Positions 23,900-33,298 of a stretch of DNA of 64,000 bases are shown here, piece after piece. The position numbers and the translations under genes are program-made. The DNA lies in contig MCFE01000218.1 in assembly GCA_002104905.1 (NCBI GenBank), forward strand, positions 1 through 64,000, given 5' to 3'. The notes under the pieces were generated by a model. It was not told where the DNA came from. It did not search any database and saw only the letters and a list, made by a program, of their open reading frames with translations. The first letter of the stretch is position 1, and every line of letters starts with the position of its first letter. This stretch comes from Basidiobolus meristosporus CBS 931.73. Its lineage: Eukaryota; Basidiobolomycota; Basidiobolomycetes; Basidiobolales; Basidiobolaceae.

Positions 23900-25950
23900 G
23901 GATAAATGTGAAATCTAACTGACAGAATCACCTGCTCTATGAAAAAGCAATATTGTATGGCTTATGGATCCAATCCAGACTGTCTGTTAGAATCCCACAG
24001 GGAAACCACTGTAGTACTGAAAGCTTGGAGCTCTTGACCCTGTCAATGGGATTGTGTTGGGATCTCAACAGTGAATACTCTCTAGACTGCCCTAATGCTT
24101 GATGACATTGTTTTAGCAGAGCCAGACTGGCTAATACACCTAATTACCATCTATGGTAAGAGAGCCAAGGTGTTCTGGCTGCCTTATGGCAGAACTCTAA
24201 TGGCTATCAGATGGCCATATGATGACTAACTGCTGCTTCTGTATAAATTTACCCAGTTGCATTTCATTTGTCTACCTTTCCTCATGCCATGCATATTTTC
24301 CCACTGTGGAAGTATGCCTTATTACTATATTACCCACCATTACTGTGAGTACTCCACTTATAATTTACATCAAATATAATATGGCCACATATCAACAGAA
24401 ATCTACATTCATGCACACCTGAAGCAATTAATGCACATCCATCACCTCTACTCTATGGCTTTGGACTGCAATACTTACAAAGCTGACATATGTCTCTTGT
24501 TGCTGCCAACATATACATCTTGCATACATTTGCTTAGTGGTCACATCTTTGGCAAAGAATACCCCCCCAATATCTACAAAATACTTCTCAGTGCTTTGGT
24601 AATAAACTACATTTCCCTGATGGATTATGGTCTCACTTATATATGTGAACTCCTACTCAACTTTGTGTTAGTTTTATTATGAAAGGTGCAAAAATTTGCT
24701 TGTAACCAGGAGATACCTAGACTGCTTTTGTAACAATGGCACAATAAGAAGTTATTTGCTTATTGCTGCAAACCTGGCCTGGCCTTACTTGATAGACTTG
24801 TTTCATTGTACCATGCCAGGGTATAATGTATAATCCGCAGCCTTTATGAATGATTGGGTGCAAATATATAACTTTTAGTATGCAGGATTGCACTTCAAAA
24901 ATAATATAAAAGGCAATAAATGTATATTACACTACAAGCTTTACTGGTACTTACTATTTTGATTAACATCATTCTGATAGAATGGGTTGTCAGTGGTTGA
25001 TGGGTCTAAAACTATCCTGAAGCTGTGAGCCTCTAGTTGGTCTAGTGGCCAATATACAAGCAACCGGATTTGCCATGAAGTATCCTATTTTGCTTATTAA
25101 GCAAATAAATCCCTGGTTTTAGTGATTGGACAAGGGGTCAAAGCTGTTACACAACCAATGTAGTAGCTGCAAGAGAGATAAATGGCTGCACTGGTGTTAC
25201 AGAAGATATATGCATATGCACAATGTTGATGTATAAGAGCTCTGTCCCAAGTGTAATATGGCTTTGATATTACATATTTCTAAAATTTAGTGATTACTGG
25301 TTTGCAACAGTAAGATTGATTCCTGAGAAATACCTGCCTTTTTTGGACCATGACAAATCTCAGCAACTCAATGCAGTTAAACCATCTTCTCCTAATTTTC
25401 TCTTTTAGTGTTTACTACAGATTTTTGCTCTGATACTGTAAGATGGGTGGCATATTCAAGTTGATGAGAATTGGTAGCCAGTAGGATTTGCGGATAGGGT
25501 ACTTGCTTAATAACAGTCCATCAAGTGCCAAGGCAATGGCATGGTCACACATACCTTTGGAGTAACCCTTGCTTCTTAGTTATTTTTAATGCTTGCCATT
25601 GAATACATTTGAAATGTTTACACATATGTGCTACTAAGTGCAATATAGAGCTTTACAACATTTGTAGGACCGCACAAGTTTTTTTAGATAGATTTTACTG
25701 GAATATATTGGGAGTGCAAACAATGCTCTCTGCTTATGATGTTGGATTTCTAACATGTTGAACACTGTGCAATGGTGGCCTTTTTCCATGTGAATGCCAT
25801 GCAACCATTAACACATGCTGGTTTCAGATAGTCTTTGGGTAATATGTTGCCAGTTGCATGATGGTAGTTCATTTACACCAGCTGCATAGTGAGTTGCATC
25901 CCAGAATGATGTTTACAAAGTGTAGCAGTAAAACCCCTAAGCCTTCCCCT
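23900..25950 (-). pseudogene. Tnp2-type transposase remnant, copy 0
   Basis: No long ORF survives, but the DNA aligns by eye along its length with the better-preserved copies at 33.3-35.5 and 56.3-58.7 kb. Examples are the AACATATACATCTTGC segment at 24508 and the GATGGGTGGCATATTCA...GTTGATGAGAAT segment near 25442, which is the DGF/LLLINLN part of the Tnp2 domain. It is truncated on the N-terminal side and abuts the terminal part of the next copy near 25.95 kb. Boundaries are approximate. Confidence 0.65.
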
Positions 25951-26416
25951 ATGAAAAATAATTAGGTCCCATGGGTGGATCCTATCCAGATCAGCCATCA
26001 GGATCCTGTTTAGAGACCATCATAGTACCAGCAGCTTGGAATTAGTGACCCTCCTAACAATCTTATGATGGGATCATGATGGTGTTTTGCTAATTTACAA
26101 CCAAATAAAGGGATAAAACTTGACAATATTTTATTGGTGCTGTGACAATATTTGCATGGTAATGTTGCGGTCTTTTGGTGCTCTATAACTATTTTATGTG
26201 GATCCAGTTGGCCAGGACATCCAATTGCCATATATGGCAAGAAGCTTGATGGTATCTTGATGGCCTCACAGCAAGACTCTGATGGCATTATATTGGCAGT
26301 ATGACGGCCCACTGCTGGTTCTGTATAATGCTACCCTACCAATTTACCAAATGGTATTTACTTTTCTACCTCCCCTTGTGCAATTCATATATTCCACTGT
26401 AGAATCACCCCTCTTT
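25951..26416 (-). repeat. Terminal part of Tnp2-type transposon copy 1 (left of the Ty3 insertion)
   Basis: This matches 55855-56310 and 51411-51600, so it is a recurrent terminus of the Tnp2-type element. The Ty3 element inserted into it at TCTTT; the continuation is at 33299. The match at 56.3 kb supplies the uninterrupted site (ACCCCACTTTATTTGC). Confidence 0.7.
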
Positions 26417-26937
26417 TGTCATGATCACATGACAACCATGAGCACCCAGGCCAAGTTTCAGCTTCCTAGCTCAATTTCTAAGAGATTCCTTCTGGAACCT
26501 TCTACTACCTTCCAGAAAGTTCCTGACCATTCCAAACCATTGTTACACAATGGAACATTCCATGGAAGCTTTCCATCGTATTTTTCATAGTTCAGTACCA
26601 TATATGGAAATACCAGGTCACATGACTTAGTCACATGACCAGGTGACCCAATCCATTTCCCCATCCTGTCTCAGTGCCGTGTCATCTATGTCATTATCCC
26701 CAGCACCATTGCTGTGCCTCACCCCACAACCCCATTAGTATTAGCCAATATCTCTTGGCATCAGTATAACCAAAAAGTATATATAGTCCTATCCCCCCTT
26801 AAGTATTCCTCAGTCTGATAAACACAGGTCCTGAATAAACAGCCTTGCCTGGAATCCTGCCTTGCCTTGATGGTCCACACCTAAGTCCTTTCCTGCCGTG
26901 CCTAGCTTTTCCTCCTGCCGTGTGTCTATTCATAACA
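26417..26937 (+). repeat. 5' LTR of Ty3-1
   Basis: The LTR runs from TGTCA to CATAACA. It contains a TATA box (TATATATA, 26778-26785) and, 34 bp from its start, AGTCTGATAAA (26812-26822), the likely mRNA 5' end. AATAAA lies at about 26835 within the presumed R region. Confidence 0.93.
26812..26822 (+). promoter_or_regulatory. Predicted mRNA 5' end / self-primer of Ty3-1
   Basis: AGTCTGATAAA is the exact reverse complement of the 11 bases at 26940-26950. It lies 27 bp after the end of a TATA box, where transcription would start. The same 11-mer is kept in the 3' LTR at 33173-33183. Confidence 0.75.
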
Positions 26938-26939
26938 GT

Positions 26940-26950
26940 TTTATCAGACT
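26940..26950 (+). other. Primer-binding site of Ty3-1 (self-priming type)
   Basis: TTTATCAGACT starts 3 bases after the 5' LTR end. It does not begin with the TGG expected for pairing to a tRNA 3' CCA. It is instead complementary over 11 nt to the predicted transcript 5' end, as in Tf1/sushi-type chromoviruses. Confidence 0.75.
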
Positions 26951-27343
26951 CTCCTGACTTACCTGTGGATCCCTGCCTTCTGCCCAAAGTTTGAAGAAAA
27001 CTTGTAAAAGGAATACTCACTGTAAGTATCACCCATCATCTTTCCCTAGTCTAGTCCTATAAAGGCAAAGATACTTTATCATTGTAAAACTATTGGTCAA
27101 AGCTGCATTCACTTTATTACCCTACTGGTGGAGTTTACAGTTGTTACAGTATTGGAAGCTTTAGTACAATACTCTATCAAAGGACGTTGAAACCAGTACC
27201 TTCTGAAGTGACGCTAACTTATGTAAGTTGGGGATTGTGGCTCAATAGTTGTATTCTTGACATACTAGTGGCTTTACAAACCCAAAACCTAATTTAGTAT
27301 ATTCCAGTATCCCTTGCAAGTTCATCTGCCTTCCTCTACTACC

Positions 27344-28276
27344 ATGTCCAACCTAGAGCTGAACTTTGCCCAGCTCATGGCTGCCTTTACCCAACTGCAG
27401 CAAGACCATGCAGACCTCAGAAACACTCTTGCTCAGTTCCAGAACCAAAGTGTCCAGCAAACTAGTCATGTCCCAGTCTACCAAGAACCCAAGTATACTC
27501 CTGCTACCAAGTTCAATGGCTCTCAGAATGAATTCCATGGTTTCATCAACATGGTGAAGGACAATCTTGCACTCCAGCCCAACCGGTACCCCACTTACCT
27601 GGCCAAAGTTGGTTTCATCTCCAACCTGCTTACTGGTACAGCTCTCAAGTGGTTCTCCCCAATAGTGGAGACCAACTCTCCCCTCCTCAGAGACTACCAA
27701 GCTTTTCTCACTGAAATGGAGCTAACATTTGGTAACCTTGACCAAGCCAGAACTGCTGCCAACAAGATCAAGACCCTCAAACAAGGGAACAAACCAGCAT
27801 CAGTTGATGCCTCAGAATTCTGACAACTCTCCAGTGACCTCAGCTCATGGGGTCAAGCAGCCTTGATAAGCCAATTCCAAGATGGCCTTAATGAAGAAGT
27901 TTGTGATCTGCTACTCACACTCCCAGATCCAGATACATTGGTTGAAGCTATGTACCAAGCAATCCGGTGTGATAACAGACTATTCCAGCAGAAGCAAAAG
28001 AACCACCAGAGACACATTCCTGTTGCAGTCCCAGCCCCTCCTGCTCCCCAAGTCACTCCAGAAGATCCTATGCATATTGATAGTGCCAAATACAAGAAAC
28101 TATCAAAGAGTGAAAAGTCCAGACGTCAACAAGCCAACCTCTGTCTATACTGTGGCCAACCAGGTCACTTTGCCAAGTCCTGCCCTAACAAGAAGTCCAG
28201 CTTCAAGCTGATGCAGTCCTCCAGTAACCAACCTGATTCAGATCTGTTGGGAAACTCCAATGTCCAGTTGCACTGA
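27344..28276 (+). pseudogene. Ty3-1 gag (capsid/nucleocapsid), one internal stop
   Basis: The frame starts MSNLELNFAQLMAAF and carries a Ty3 capsid region (KFNGSQNEFHGFINMVKD, NLLTGTALKWFSPIV). It ends with one CCHC zinc knuckle CLYCGQPGHFAKSC at about residue 267 and stops at TGA 28274-28276. A TGA at 27821-27823 interrupts it inside a conserved block (EF-stop-QLSSDL); a CGA arginine turned to TGA by CpG decay is the simplest source. Otherwise the ~310-residue frame is intact. Gag packages the element RNA into virus-like particles. Confidence 0.9.
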
Positions 28277-28291
28277 CAGGCTTGCAACTGG
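28249..28291 (+). promoter_or_regulatory. -1 programmed ribosomal frameshift signal (gag/pol)
   Basis: The slippery heptamer GGGAAAC (28249-28255) is in the canonical phase, with zero-frame codons GGA AAC. An 8-nt spacer follows, then a perfect 9-bp hairpin: CCAGTTGCA (28264-28272) with TGCAACTGG (28283-28291), loop of 10 nt. The gag stop TGA is inside the loop. The -1 frame is open from 28237 straight into pol. Six loop bases (GACAGG, 28275-28280) could also pair with CCTGTC at 28363-28368 as a pseudoknot. Confidence 0.85.
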
Positions 28292-31200
28292 ACCCACCCA
28301 TGAAAATCCAGCATATCCAAGAATCTTCCGTTGCCACAAAATCTATCCAGTCCTTGAGAATGCCTGTCAAAATCCAGATCCCTGACTCCAGTCCTGTCCC
28401 AGCCCTAGCCATGATTGATTCCGGTGCTTCATCCTGTTTCATTGACGAAGCCTTTGTCCAGAAGCACTCTATTCCTGTTACCTTGAAATCCTGTCCAGTC
28501 CAAGTAGAAGTTGTTGATGGAAGATCACTCTCCTCTGGTGCCATTACCCATGAAACATGCTTACTCCAGCTGTCCAGTACTGCCCACCAAGAAAGAATTG
28601 CCTCCAACATCATCAACTCACCACACTATCCTATTGTGCTTGGAAGCTCATGGTTGAGCTACCACAATCCAAGTATTGATTGGAAATCCAAGATCCTGTC
28701 ATTCACCAGATCCCACCAAGTCAACTCCATGAAATCTCCAGACCCTGATAGCCGTGAAAAGATGGTTGCCAACAGTTCAACAGCCCAAGATACCTTGCCA
28801 GCTGAAGGAGCCCCCTCAGCAACTATACCAGCCAAGTACCAAGAGTTTGCCCATGTCTTTGACAGGAAGAAAGCAGAACTCCTCCCTGACCATTGGCCTT
28901 ATAACTGCCCTATTGACCTTGAAGATGGAAAAGTTCCTCCATTTGGCCCAATATATAACCTCTCCCAGCCGGAGTTGAAAGAACTCCATGGTTGTATTCA
29001 AGAAAACCTCCAGAAGGGTTTTATTCAGCACTCCAATTCACCTGCTGGAGCCCCAATCCTCTTTGTCAAGAAGAAGGATGGCACCCTCAGAATGTGTGTG
29101 GACAACGGTGCTTTGAATAAGATCACAGTCAAGAACCGCTACCCCCTGCCCTTGATCAACACACTGTTGGATCAGCTATCTGCTTCCCAAGTCTTCACCA
29201 AGATAGACTTGAGAGGAGCTTACAATCTTGTCAGAATCAAGCCTGGTGATGAATGGAAAACTGCCTTTTGCACAAGATATGGTCACTTTGAGTACAAAGT
29301 AATGCCATTTGGCCTCACCAATGCCCCTGCTGTGTTTCAATACCTCATGAATGACATATTCCATCAATACCTTGACCAGTGTGTGGTAATCTACCTTGAT
29401 GATATTCTCATATACTCCAAGAGCCAAGATGAACATGATGAACATGTCAAGAAAGTATTGAGAAAACTAGACTCAACAGCCCTGAGGGAACAAGAATGGA
29501 CCCAAAGAAAGTTGACTTAGTCCAGTCCTGGAAAACTCCAAGCTCAGTCAAGGAAGTACAATCCTTCCTGGGATTTGCCAACTTCTATTGCAGGTTCATA
29601 GCCAACTACTCCAAGATAGTCACCCCTCTGACAAAGCTTACCCAGAAGAACACACCTTTTGCCTGGAATGAGGAGCAATCCACCTCATTTGACCAACTCA
29701 AGAAATCTTTCCTGAAGGCCCCCCTGCTTGCCCACCCTGACCTTGAGAAGCAATTCATAGTGGAGACTGATGCTTCTGATTTTGCCCTTGGTGCCATACT
29801 CTCCCAGTATGATGGGACAATGTGTTGCACCCCATTGCATTCTACTCTTGGAAGTTTTCCCCTGCAGAGATCAACTATGATGTCTATGATAAGGAGTTGC
29901 TTGCCATCATTGTAGCCTTTGAGCAATGGAGACACTACCTGCATGGTGCAAAGCAAAAAATCAAAGTCTTCTGTGACCATAAGAACCTTGAGTACTTTGC
30001 AACTTCCAAAGTACTAAACCAGAGACAAGCCACATGGTCACTCTTCCTGTCCAGCTTTGACTTTACTATCACCTATAGACCTTGTGCAAAGCAAGGAAAG
30101 CCTGATGCCCTGTCCAGAAAAAAGGAATATGCCCTGGAAGAGGGAGATGATGCCTGTTGGCAAATGGAATACCCATTGCTGAGCAAGAAACATTTTGAGA
30201 TTCTTGCCACCCAGTCCTCAAGTCTTGGCATCCCTTCATTCCTAGTAAGGATATCAGAATCCCAAGCCTCTGATATGACTTCCAGCACCATCAAGAAATA
30301 TCTGGAATCCCCAGTTTGGCCCCCTCCCAAGTTCCCAAACATCCAGAACCTGCATTTGGTAAACAACCTCATCTACCACAAGCAGCAGCATTATGTCCCA
30401 GACCTTGCCACCCAGCTAGACATCATTAAGTCTTGGCATGATTCAATGGCTGCAGGCTACTTTGGTACTGCCAAAACCTTGAATGCTATCAAAAGAGATT
30501 TCTGGTGGCCTAGAATGATAACTCTTATCACAGAGTACATTCTGACTTGTGATATTTGCAACTGTGCAAAACCAGCCAGACACCAGCCCTATGGACTTCT
30601 TCAGCCCTTGCCTATCCCAGAACACCAATAAAGATCTATATCTATGAACTTCATAACTGACCTCCCTGAGTCATGTGGCTTCAATGCTATACTTGTAGTG
30701 GCTGACCAGCTGACCAAGATGGCTCACTTTATCCCTTGCTGTAAGAACACTGATGCAAAAGAAACTGCTGCTTTAGTCCTGAAGAATATCTTCTGCCTTC
30801 ATGGTATCCCCAGTGATATTGTGTCAGATAGAGGCCACAGTTTGTGTCCAAGTTTTGGAAACACTTCATGCAATACCTTGGTGTTCAAGTCAAGCTCTCT
30901 ACTGCCTTCCATCCACAGTCTGATGGCCAGACTGAAAGAATCAACCAGATTCTAGAGCAATACCTCCGGTGCTATATCAATTACCAGCAAGACAATTGGG
31001 TTGATCTACTCCCTGCTGCTGAGTTTGCCTACAACAACTCAAGCCATAGTGCAACCGGTTTTACACCATTCTATGCAAACTATGGATTCCACTCTCAGTT
31101 TGATATCCAGATTCCAACAAACCCAATGAGCCCACATGCGGCTGAACATGCCCAAGCAATCCAGGACATCCAGAATACCCTCAAGGAAGAGCTATCCTTA

Positions 31201-31308
31201 GCTCAGGAAAGTTACAAGATATTTGCCAATCTAAAACGGCATCCCAGCCCTGATCTTAATGAAGGAGATTCTGTATGGTTGCTCAGAAGAAACATCAGCA
31301 CCAACCGC

Positions 31309-32377
31309 TGTGGTGGTGTATAGGTCCAAGGGAGAGATACATCCAACACTTCTCAAGTGTTTTGTGTGTGGGGTGTTCACTGAGTGCAATAACCTCTGGC
31401 AAAGCTTGCTAGGAATACTTGGGTTCTGTCTCTAATCTAATGTGAAGGGGAATAAAGCCACAAGCTTGTCAAGGGAAAACTATTGAGCTACAATCCCCAA
31501 CTTAGTTAGCGTCTTAACAAAAGTATGTACTGGGTTCAGCGTCCTTTGTGATGAAAATGTACTAAAGCTTCCAAAGTCAAAACAACTGTAAGATCCACCA
31601 GCAGGGACTTGATAAGAATGCAGCTGTGATCAATAGTTACAAAGACAGAAAGGTATCTTTGCCTGTACAAGAACAAACTTGGGAAAGAATCAAATATAAT
31701 AAAAGATACCTACTCTGAGTATTCCTCACAAGTAGTGCCTCCAAGGTCAGTTGGCTGTCAGCGCGGTTTCCTGGGAGTGTCCTGTGGTCTGGGGTTGGAA
31801 GTTCAGGTAGCAGCAGGTAGCAGTGATCACACTAATCAACAAGTTGGTATATTGATAAAAGGGATGATGATCTATTGTAGAGGGATAGCCTCCCTATATA
31901 CTTTTCTCACTGGCTAAGTGATTACTAATCATGGTGTTCCAGAAGGTTCCAGACATCAACAGAAATCTTAATGACATCAGAATGACCTAAGAATGCTCTA
32001 AGTAGGTGCTGGAAGGTTCTAAGAGGCACAGCACATCCAACCAATCAAGAATCAATATTCTGAAACCTGAGTAACATAAGGATACCATATATGGTATGGA
32101 AATGCTAAGGATGGTGACACGGGTTGATCATGTGTCACGGGTACTGGCACGGGTACTTGCCTAATATAGAAGCACTTATAGCTAGTAATCTTACATAAAG
32201 TGAGGGGTAACTTATGCAATAAGGCAAGCAGGTGTGATAGTCAACCAGCTTATGGGATAGTACTGATTGGGTAAGACAAATGGGATAAAACTAAAATAAA
32301 TGTAGTAGAGATATAGGGAAGTAGAAAATGAGGGAATGAGCACATCTGTCAGTGGGTGTCACTGTCACCCCACTACA
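31309..32377 (-). mobile_element. LTR-like 1,069-bp element, copy A (inserted in Ty3-1 integrase)
   Basis: Plus-strand ends are TGTGGTGGTGTATA and CCCCACTACA (TG...CA). It is flanked by CCGC (31305-31308) and CCAC (32378-32381), a 4-bp duplication in which one CpG has decayed. Removing element plus one repeat restores the integrase frame (N-R-P-C-D-K-L-D-F). A full copy of the same length lies at 49278-50346. No coding capacity was seen; a solo LTR is the most economical reading. Orientation is inferred from a TATA-like motif and from leader homology on the minus strand. Confidence 0.85.
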
Positions 32378-32589
32378 CCACCCTTGTGACAAATTAGATT
32401 TCAAGAAACTTGGTCCCTTCAAGACCAAGAAGAAGCTTAGCCCTATAGTATATCAGCTACAGTTACAAGCAAGTATGAAAATCCATGATACTTTCCATGT
32501 GTCCCTCCTGGAGCTGTATTGTAGGAACACCTTGCTAAACCGGCAAGAAGCAAAGCCCCATGCCATCCAGGTTGACCAACATCAAGAAT

Positions 32590-32740
32590 TTGAAGTTAAA
32601 CAGATTCTAGACTCCAAGTATATCCAGTCAAAGCTGTACTACTTAGTAGACTGGACTGGCTATGGTCCAAGTGACCAAACATGGGAACCAGCTACCCATC
32701 TCACTAATTGTCAAGAACTAGTTACCCAGTTCCACCAGCA
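32590..32740 (+). other. Chromodomain at the Ty3-1 integrase C terminus
   Basis: The segment reads VKQILDSKYIQ then YYLVDWTGYGPSDQTWEPA, a canonical chromodomain (YLVKWxGY...TWEP), in the last intact stretch of pol. In chromoviruses this domain directs integration, often into heterochromatin, which fits the nested block around it. Confidence 0.9.
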
Positions 32741-32783
32741 ATATACTGCAAAACCTGCCCCAAAGGGAAACAGAGCTTTGCCT

Positions 32784-32798
32784 GGAAGAGGAGAATAG
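32784..32798 (+). other. Polypurine tract of Ty3-1
   Basis: GGAAGAGGAGAATAG abuts the 3' LTR start and would prime plus-strand DNA synthesis. It overlaps the last codons and the stop codon of pol. Confidence 0.8.
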
Positions 32799-33298
32799 TG
32801 TCAAGATCACATGACAACCATGAACACCTGTGCCAAGTTTCAGCTTCCTAGCTCAATTTCTAAGAGATTCCTTCTGGAACCTTCTACCACCTTCCAGAAA
32901 GCTCCTGACCATTCCAAACCATTGTTACACAATAGAACATTCCATGGAAGCTTTCCATCGTATTTTTCATAGTTCAGTACCATATATGGAAATAACAGGT
33001 CACATGACTTAGTCACATGACCAGGTGACCCAATCCATTTCCCCATCCTATCTCAGTGCTGTGTTATCTATGTCATTGTCCCCAGCACAACCCCATTAGT
33101 ATTAGCCATTATCTCTTGGCATCAGTATAACCAAAAAGTGTATATAGTCCTATCCCCCCTTAAGTATTCCCCAGTCTGATAAACACAGGTCTTGAATAAA
33201 CAGCCTTGCCTGGAATCCTGCCTTGCCTTGATGGTCCACACCTAAGTCCTTTCCTGCCGTGCCTAGCTTTTCCTCCTGCCTTGTATCTATTCATAACA
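32799..33298 (+). repeat. 3' LTR of Ty3-1
   Basis: It matches the 5' LTR with about 19 substitutions and a 21-bp deletion. The TATA-like and self-primer motifs are kept. It is followed by TCTTT, identical to the 5-bp sequence before the 5' LTR. Confidence 0.93.

Larger units (their letters stand above)
28252..32798 (+). pseudogene. Ty3-1 pol polyprotein, multiply broken
   Basis: In the -1 frame relative to gag. Order: aspartic protease ([12 protein letters not shown], near 28411), reverse transcriptase ([15 protein letters not shown]; catalytic YLDD near 29391), RNase H (ETDASDFALGAILSQ near 29762), integrase with zinc finger (CDICNCAK near 30549) and catalytic Asp blocks (MNFITDLPES; VSDRG), and a C-terminal chromodomain. 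Breaks: a deletion and frame change near 29470, another shift near 29815, TAA at 30629, a 1-bp loss near 30836, and the 1,069-bp insertion at 31309. The stop codon TAG (32796-32798) ends directly against the 3' LTR. Confidence 0.92.
26417..33298 (+). mobile_element. Ty3 chromovirus Ty3-1 (LTR retrotransposon), near full-length, inactivated
   Basis: The element has a 521-bp 5' LTR (26417-26937), leader, gag, pol (protease, RT, RNase H, integrase, chromodomain) and a 500-bp 3' LTR (32799-33298). It is flanked by a perfect 5-bp duplication TCTTT (26412-26416, 33299-33303). The LTRs start TGTCA and end AACA. They differ at about 19 of 500 aligned bases plus a 21-bp deletion in the 3' copy. It interrupts Tnp2-type copy 1 and is itself interrupted by a 1,069-bp insertion in integrase. 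Its priming and frameshifting signals are described separately. It cannot be autonomous now because pol is broken at several points. Confidence 0.95.

Noticed and set aside
27022-27297. Possible intron in the Ty3-1 leader (GTAAGT to TTTAG)
   Set aside because: The donor is not conserved in the homologous part of the 1,069-bp element and splicing of such leaders is unusual; not supportable without transcripts.
28203-28616. 137-codon minus-strand ORF over the gag/pol junction
   Set aside because: Shadow of the protease region; the plus strand has the zinc knuckle, slippery site and DSGA motif.
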